Positions 6,111-6,320 of a stretch of DNA of 6,320 bases are shown here, piece after piece. Source of the DNA: an uncultured Selenomonadales bacterium (GTDB taxonomy: Bacteria > Bacillota > Negativicutes > Selenomonadales > Selenomonadaceae); the NCBI GenBank assembly GCA_947165405.1, contig CAMVAG010000122.1:1-6320 (forward strand), in the 5' to 3' direction. Position 1 is the stretch's first letter; each line of letters begins with the position of its first letter. The translations under genes were made by a program, and so were the position numbers. Below the pieces are notes generated by a model that made no database searches, had not been told where the DNA came from, and was given only the letters and a program-made list of their open reading frames with translations.

Positions 6111-6320
6111 ATGAAAAAAATTTTGTGCGTCGTGACAAGCAACAACGTCAAGGGCGCGACGGGAATTCCGACGGGCTTTTGGCTTGGCGAATTGACTCAC
6201 CCGCTGGAAAAATTTTCGGCGGCGGGCTTCGATTACGTTCTTGCCTCGATTAAGGGCGGCAAGCCTCCCATTGACAAGGACAGCCTCGACTTCAACGACC
6301 CGATTAACAAAAAATTTTGG
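6111..6320 (+). CDS. DJ-1/PfpI family protein (class I glutamine amidotransferase-like), 3' end cut by window edge
   Basis: The first 70 residues of a DJ-1/PfpI superfamily protein, closest in style to the Hsp31-like or 'type 1 glutamine amidotransferase domain' group. The N-terminal strand MKKILCVVTS is followed by TGIPTGFWLGELTHPLEKF (17-35). This contains Glu27, the conserved acidic residue that normally contacts the catalytic cysteine. AGFDYVLASIKGGKPPID (38-55) is the next family block. The catalytic Cys and its His partner would lie beyond the window, so activity cannot be judged. There is no signal peptide, so it is cytoplasmic, unlike the two genes before it. Members act as chaperones, glyoxalases or deglycases on reactive carbonyls, or as peptidases. 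It begins 15 nt after the twin-ABM stop codon and is probably in the same transcript. Confidence 0.88.
   Translation, partial: MKKILCVVTSNNVKGATGIPTGFWLGELTHPLEKFSAAGFDYVLASIKGGKPPIDKDSLDFNDPINKKFW

Overview
The window looks like a chromosomal segment of a diderm Firmicute, most likely of the Negativicutes (Selenomonadales type). Two things suggest this. One is a manganese-dependent pyrophosphatase with the CBS-DRTGG insertion, an architecture typical of Clostridia and related Firmicutes. The other is a lipid-A-type LpxL/HtrB acyltransferase, which implies an outer membrane with LPS. The taxon is an inference; there is no rRNA or other marker here.

Left part (1-2427, minus strand, read right to left): a tightly packed cell-envelope operon. 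Its first gene encodes a two-domain protein with a Rossmann-like N-terminus and an SGNH/DltD-like C-terminus. The second encodes an LpxL-like lipid A acyltransferase, overlapping the first by a GTGA junction. The third encodes a secreted M23 metallopeptidase with a TTG start, beginning 62 bp inside the acyltransferase gene and running off the left edge. The SGNH gene carries an uninterrupted G9 tract, a candidate phase-variation switch.

Middle (2428-4313): a 182-bp divergent intergenic region has good sigma-A-type promoters on both strands that share one TTATAA core. It drives the envelope operon leftward and the single-gene CBS-pyrophosphatase unit rightward. The pyrophosphatase gene ends in a clear intrinsic terminator.

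Right part (4315-6320, plus strand): a promoter abuts the terminator and starts a second operon. It encodes a Tat-exported ACMSD-like amidohydrolase, a Sec-exported protein with two ABM-type dimeric alpha/beta-barrel domains, and a DJ-1/PfpI family protein cut by the right edge. Two of the three products are predicted to leave the cytoplasm. The set suggests handling of aromatic, quinone-like or reactive carbonyl compounds, but no substrate can be read from the sequence.

No RNA genes, insertion sequences, CRISPR arrays or origins were seen. There is no gene-free stretch longer than 300 bases.
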